A stretch of 9,061 nucleotides of DNA from Sideroxydans sp. (GTDB taxonomy: Bacteria; Pseudomonadota; Gammaproteobacteria; Burkholderiales; Gallionellaceae), in NCBI GenBank assembly GCA_020057805.1, contig JAGVFD010000111.1:1-9061 (forward strand). The letters are read 5' to 3'. This document shows positions 5,435-9,061 of the stretch, piece after piece; the stretch's first letter is position 1, and each line of letters begins with the position of its first letter. The notes beneath the pieces are model-generated. The model searched no databases. It saw nothing but the letters and a program-made list of their open reading frames with translations, and was not told the origin of the DNA. The translations under genes and the position numbers were made by a program.

Positions 5435-6673
5435 AAGGTTGCCTCTGAATCGAAATGGTTGCGTGGATTTTTAGTCGCCGCACTATACGTGAGCGTATAT
5501 GGCTGCGCCACCCCACCTGCTGCTGTGCCCTCGGTGGCTAGCGCGGCAACTGCGGTAGTTGCGCCCGTTGCGGCGGTGCCCCCCAGCACACCCGTCGCCA
5601 CCACCAGCATCGTGCAAGAGCCCGCGCTGATTGTTCCTGTTGCGCCTGCTGTGCCAGCAACAACACCCGCGCCCGTTGCCAATGCGGAGCCCGCAGTGGC
5701 GCACATCGCGTTAATTTTGCCGCTGAAATCGGCAGTGTTTGGCAAATCAGCGGTTGCTGTGCAACAAGGTTTTCTCGCTGCCGCTGGCTTGGAAGCAAAC
5801 GGATTGCCCGTGCGCGTGTATCCCTGTAATGATGAAAAAGCCGAGGTGACGGCGGTGTATGCGCAAGCGGTAAAAGCGGGCGCGGTAGCCGTGGCGGGGC
5901 CGCTCACCCGTAATGGTGTGGCAGCGCTGGCGGCGAATCCTGATTTGGACGTGCCCACCTTGGCGCTGAATCAGATGGACATGGCGCGCACAGACCATCT
6001 GTATTTTTTTGGTCTGCCTGCCGAAGTGGAAGCGCGCCAAGTGGCGCAATGGGCAGCTAAAGCAGGTTTGTTGAGCGCCACGATTGTGCGCACTGACACG
6101 GTCTTGTCGAAACGCCTCGCGCAAGCGTTCACTGATAGTTGGCTTAAATCAGGTGGCATCGTGCTGGCGGAAAAAATTTATGCGGGTGATGCTACCCCGC
6201 TACGGCTGATTCCGACGGAGGCGGGCAACATGGTGTTCCTTGCTGCCGAGGCAGACAAAGCGCGGCTGTTGCGCCCTTACATCAGCAATCTGTTGCCTAT
6301 CTTTGCCACGTCGCAAGTGTTCAGCGGTAATACCAATAACTTGGTGAATTACGATTTGGCGGAAGTGCGCTTTACCGATATGCCGTGGCTGTTGCAGCCT
6401 GACCATCCTGCTGTGATGATTTATCCGCATGCCACCCCTGCTTTAACGCAAGACATGGAACGCTTGTATGCATTGGGCGTGGATGCGTATCGGCTCACCA
6501 TTATTTTGTATGAGCATCAAACCGCCAACGACTTGCCGCTAGATGGCGTGACGGGCAAAGTGCAGTTGAAAGGCCGCACGTTGATACGCGAAGGCACGCT
6601 GTCGGTGATTCGCCAAGGGCAAGGCGTGGCGTGGGAAAGTCGCCCGCCCATTTTAGGTAGCAAGCCGCAGTAA
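5429..6673 (+). CDS. lpoA: LpoA-like penicillin-binding protein activator, short form (YraM/LppC)
   Basis: A 414-residue putative outer-membrane lipoprotein of the LppC/YraM family. In E. coli LpoA stimulates the peptidoglycan synthase PBP1A. The N-terminus has basic residues, a hydrophobic stretch (FLVAALYVSV) and a lipobox-like VYGC with Cys26. Residues about 27-90 are a Pro/Ala/Val-rich linker. From about 91 (AHIALILPL) to the end lies the periplasmic-binding-protein-like domain, with AGPLTRNGV and the late DGVTGKVQL as family marks. The N-terminal TPR domain of the enteric protein (roughly 250 residues) is absent, so this is the shorter type. The ATG at 5429-5431 is chosen for its signal peptide; the Shine-Dalgarno is weak. 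Its stop overlaps the yraN start as TAATG. PBP1A activation is inferred from family and gene order. Confidence 0.88.
   Translation: MQKVASESKWLRGFLVAALYVSVYGCATPPAAVPSVASAATAVVAPVAAVPPSTPVATTSIVQEPALIVPVAPAVPATTPAPVANAEPAVAHIALILPLKSAVFGKSAVAVQQGFLAAAGLEANGLPVRVYPCNDEKAEVTAVYAQAVKAGAVAVAGPLTRNGVAALAANPDLDVPTLALNQMDMARTDHLYFFGLPAEVEARQVAQWAAKAGLLSATIVRTDTVLSKRLAQAFTDSWLKSGGIVLAEKIYAGDATPLRLIPTEAGNMVFLAAEADKARLLRPYISNLLPIFATSQVFSGNTNNLVNYDLAEVRFTDMPWLLQPDHPAVMIYPHATPALTQDMERLYALGVDAYRLTIILYEHQTANDLPLDGVTGKVQLKGRTLIREGTLSVIRQGQGVAWESRPPILGSKPQ
5482..5487 (-). promoter_or_regulatory. possible rsmI -10 element inside lpoA
   Basis: The minus strand carries TATAGT (5487-5482, 5 of 6 to consensus), about 48 bases before the rsmI TTG, within the signal-peptide codons of lpoA. 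No convincing -35 is seen at the proper distance, so this is tentative. The rsmI promoter has to be in this region because lpoA begins at the same place. Confidence 0.25.
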
Positions 6674-7017
6674 TGAATGCAGGCGCGCAGGCAGAGCAAA
6701 CCGCCGCGCGCTATTTGCAACAACACGGGCTGAAATTGGTGCAAGCCAATTACCGCAGTCGCTTTGGAGAGATTGACCTCATCCTGCACGACGGTGCAAC
6801 GCTGGTGTTTGCCGAAGTGCGCATGCGCCGCAGTCGCAATTTTGGGGGCGCTGCCGCCAGCATTGATGCACACAAACAAGCCAAACTCATCCGCACCGCG
6901 CAACTCTATCTCGCCACCCTGTCTAGTTTGCCACCCTGTCGTTTTGACGCCGTACTCTTGCTTTCAGCCGATGGCAAAGAAGGCATCGAGTGGATCAAGA
7001 ATGCATTCGATCTTTAA
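6673..7017 (+). CDS. yraN: YraN family (UPF0102) nuclease-fold protein
   Basis: A 114-residue small cytosolic protein with a restriction-endonuclease-like fold whose role is not settled. The core is clear: an N-terminal helix (AEQTAARYLQQHG), then NYRSRFGEIDLILHDG (26-41), then LVFAEVRMRRS (44-54). The Glu33/Asp35 and Glu48-x-Arg50 pattern matches the family's putative catalytic site. A C-terminal helical part with Lys and Arg residues contains HKQAKLIRTAQLYL. The ATG lies in TAATG with the lpoA stop, a one-base overlap, so its translation probably depends on lpoA; no strong ribosome site is present. The E. coli neighbourhood has the same order (yraL-yraM-yraN-yraO-yraP). It is slightly shorter than the E. 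coli protein but looks complete. Confidence 0.93.
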   Translation: MNAGAQAEQTAARYLQQHGLKLVQANYRSRFGEIDLILHDGATLVFAEVRMRRSRNFGGAAASIDAHKQAKLIRTAQLYLATLSSLPPCRFDAVLLLSADGKEGIEWIKNAFDL

Positions 7018-7040
7018 TGCGCCGACCATCAAATGCTGTC

Positions 7041-7118
7041 GTAGGCTGGAGGTGAGGCATGACCCCCAGCGTTGCCAAGATTGAACATGCTGGGGTTCGT
7101 GCCTCACCTCCAGCCCAC
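7041..7118. repeat. BIME-like pair of inverted REP-type palindromes
   Basis: Two copies of a 32-base unit lie head to head at 7041-7072 and 7087-7118, agreeing at 28 of 32 positions when one is reversed. The core is GGCTGGAGGTGAGGCA followed by CCCCAGC. Each unit can fold alone (GCTGG/CCAGC stem), and the two together form a long stem over a 14-base loop. The GTAGG-type start and paired arrangement resemble REP sequences mobilised by REP-associated transposases. It lies in the 184-base gap between yraN and the SIS gene. No T-run follows, so it is not a classic terminator, but it could stabilise or attenuate the message. Confidence 0.8.
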
Positions 7119-7154
7119 TGTGGTGAGCAATTCAATCTATTTAATGGCCGACTC

Positions 7155-8348
<1,194 letters not shown>

Positions 8349-8349
8349 C

Positions 8350-8838
8350 GTGAACTATCCACTCCCTAGTTACGAAAACAAAATGGCTAGCGCTGCGGAT
8401 CTTGCAGCCAAGGTCGCTGCCTTGCCGCGTCCGCTGGTGTTCACCAATGGCTGCTTCGATGTGTTGCATCGTGGCCACGTGACCTACCTTGCTCAAGCAC
8501 GAGCGCTCGGTGCATCCCTCATCGTCGGCGTGAACAGCGATGCTTCGGTGAAGCGCCAAGGTAAAGGTGATGACCGCCCGATCAATCAGCAAGACGACCG
8601 CATGGCGGTGTTGGCCTCGCTGGAATCAGTGAGTTTGGTGGTGCAGTTCGATGAAGACACACCACTCAACCTCGTCCTCGCTTGCCACCCTGATAAATTG
8701 GTGAAGGGCGGCGATTGGAAGCCAGAGAACATCGTCGGTAGCAAAGAAGTGCAAGGCTGGGGCGGATCGGTGCACAGCATCCCTTTCCTGCATGAGCGTT
8801 CCACCACTGCATTACTTAAAAAGATACGTTCGCTATGA
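8350..8838 (+). CDS. rfaE2: D-glycero-beta-D-manno-heptose 1-phosphate adenylyltransferase
   Basis: A 162-residue stand-alone nucleotidyltransferase that transfers AMP from ATP to heptose-1-phosphate, giving ADP-heptose for the LPS inner core. The core shows PLVFTNGCFDVLHRGHVTYL (28-47) with the HxGH motif at His40-His43. NSDASVKRQGKGDDRP (62-77), KLVKGGDWKPENIVG and the C-terminal STTALLKKI also match the family. It corresponds to the C-terminal half of enteric HldE. No kinase partner (RfaE1) is in the window, so it must be encoded elsewhere. The GTG at 8350-8352 is chosen because it follows the dolP stop by one base and gives the usual short leader ending in SYENK. A GGA lies 5 bases before it. 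An ATG at 8383 is a poorer alternative. Its stop overlaps the DUF971 start in ATGA. Confidence 0.95.
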   Translation: MNYPLPSYENKMASAADLAAKVAALPRPLVFTNGCFDVLHRGHVTYLAQARALGASLIVGVNSDASVKRQGKGDDRPINQQDDRMAVLASLESVSLVVQFDEDTPLNLVLACHPDKLVKGGDWKPENIVGSKEVQGWGGSVHSIPFLHERSTTALLKKIRSL

Positions 8839-9061
8839 CACCAACAGACATCATCCTGCACCAGAAGTCCAAGGTGCTCGAAGTCGCTTTCGATAACGAC
8901 ACGCGATACAAACTGCCCGCCGAGTTCCTGCGCGTGTTCTCACCTTCTGCGGAAGTGCGTGGTCATGGTAAAGGGCAAGAGACCTTGCAGGTCGGCAAGC
9001 GCGATGTCGGTATCACCAGTATCGAACCCGTTGGGCAATACGCACTAAAGATCAGCTTCGA
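8835..9061 (+). CDS. DUF971 domain protein, 5' part, cut by the window end
   Basis: An ATG overlapping the rfaE2 stop (ATGA, 8835-8838) opens a frame that runs off the right edge with 75 full codons. The translation carries the DUF971 pattern: LHQKSKVLEVAFDN, then LPAEFLRVFSPSAEVRGHG, then LQVGKRDVGITSIEPVGQYA. This domain also forms the N-terminal part of gamma-butyrobetaine hydroxylases and is linked in some proteins to metal or cluster handling, but small stand-alone members have no settled role. In betaproteobacteria it is often followed by ubiE, which would lie outside this window. The 4-base overlap indicates membership of the lpoA-rfaE2 transcription unit. The family call is confident; the full length is unknown. 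Confidence 0.92.
   Translation, partial: MTPTDIILHQKSKVLEVAFDNDTRYKLPAEFLRVFSPSAEVRGHGKGQETLQVGKRDVGITSIEPVGQYALKISF

Noticed and set aside
5389..5958. 189-codon minus-strand frame opposite the lpoA linker
   Set aside because: Its Ala/Thr/Gly-rich product mirrors the repetitive Pro/Ala linker codons of lpoA and has no recognisable domain.
7041..7118. Intrinsic terminator after yraN
   Set aside because: The hairpin is strong, but no run of T follows on the plus strand, so a REP-type repeat fits better.

Overview
The window looks like a chromosomal segment of a Gram-negative betaproteobacterium. The pointer is the gene order rsmI <- -> lpoA-yraN-diaA/gmhA-dolP-rfaE2-DUF971, together with outer-membrane lipoproteins and LPS-heptose enzymes. 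The moderate base composition and short proteins would suit the Nitrosomonadales/Gallionellaceae area, but that placement is inference. Fifteen protein genes are supported, one of them cut by the right edge. No rRNA, tRNA, CRISPR array or intact insertion sequence was found.

Left block (about 1-2532), minus strand, read from high to low coordinates: a DUF4160 gene, a DUF2442 gene, an unrecognised 178-residue protein, a gamma-class carbonic anhydrase, an unrecognised 122-residue protein and a DUF2288 protein. The last three form a tight housekeeping-like run with a 4-base overlap and a 10-base gap. The first three are noticeably more AT-rich and look like accessory cargo.

Middle block (2533-5434), minus strand: rsmI (16S rRNA 2'-O-methyltransferase), then a long palindromic repeat that supplies the rsmI stop codon, then pyrC (dihydroorotase). 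A NYN-domain ribonuclease-like gene with a C-terminal OST-HTH domain is coupled to pyrC by an ATGA overlap. The NYN gene is AT-rich, unlike pyrC. It is followed by an 82-base spacer holding two inverted repeats and a sequence resembling debris around REP-associated transposases. About 1372-3376 is therefore a plausible acquired island between conserved genes.

Right block (5429-9061), plus strand: a short LpoA-like lipoprotein, YraN, a SIS-domain protein, the BON-domain lipoprotein DolP, the heptose-1-phosphate adenylyltransferase RfaE2 and a truncated DUF971 gene. Nearly all junctions overlap or touch. The exception is a 184-base gap after yraN that holds a BIME-like pair of inverted palindromes. 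The theme is the cell envelope: peptidoglycan synthase activation, outer-membrane integrity and LPS-core heptose supply. The SIS protein resembles DiaA overall but keeps the two catalytic residues of GmhA, so it is probably an active phosphoheptose isomerase feeding the same pathway as RfaE2.

The best candidates for something not well described are the DUF4160-DUF2442 pair with its adjacent operator-like palindrome, the 178-residue companion gene, and the pyrC-coupled NYN/OST-HTH protein. I see no complete known defence system.
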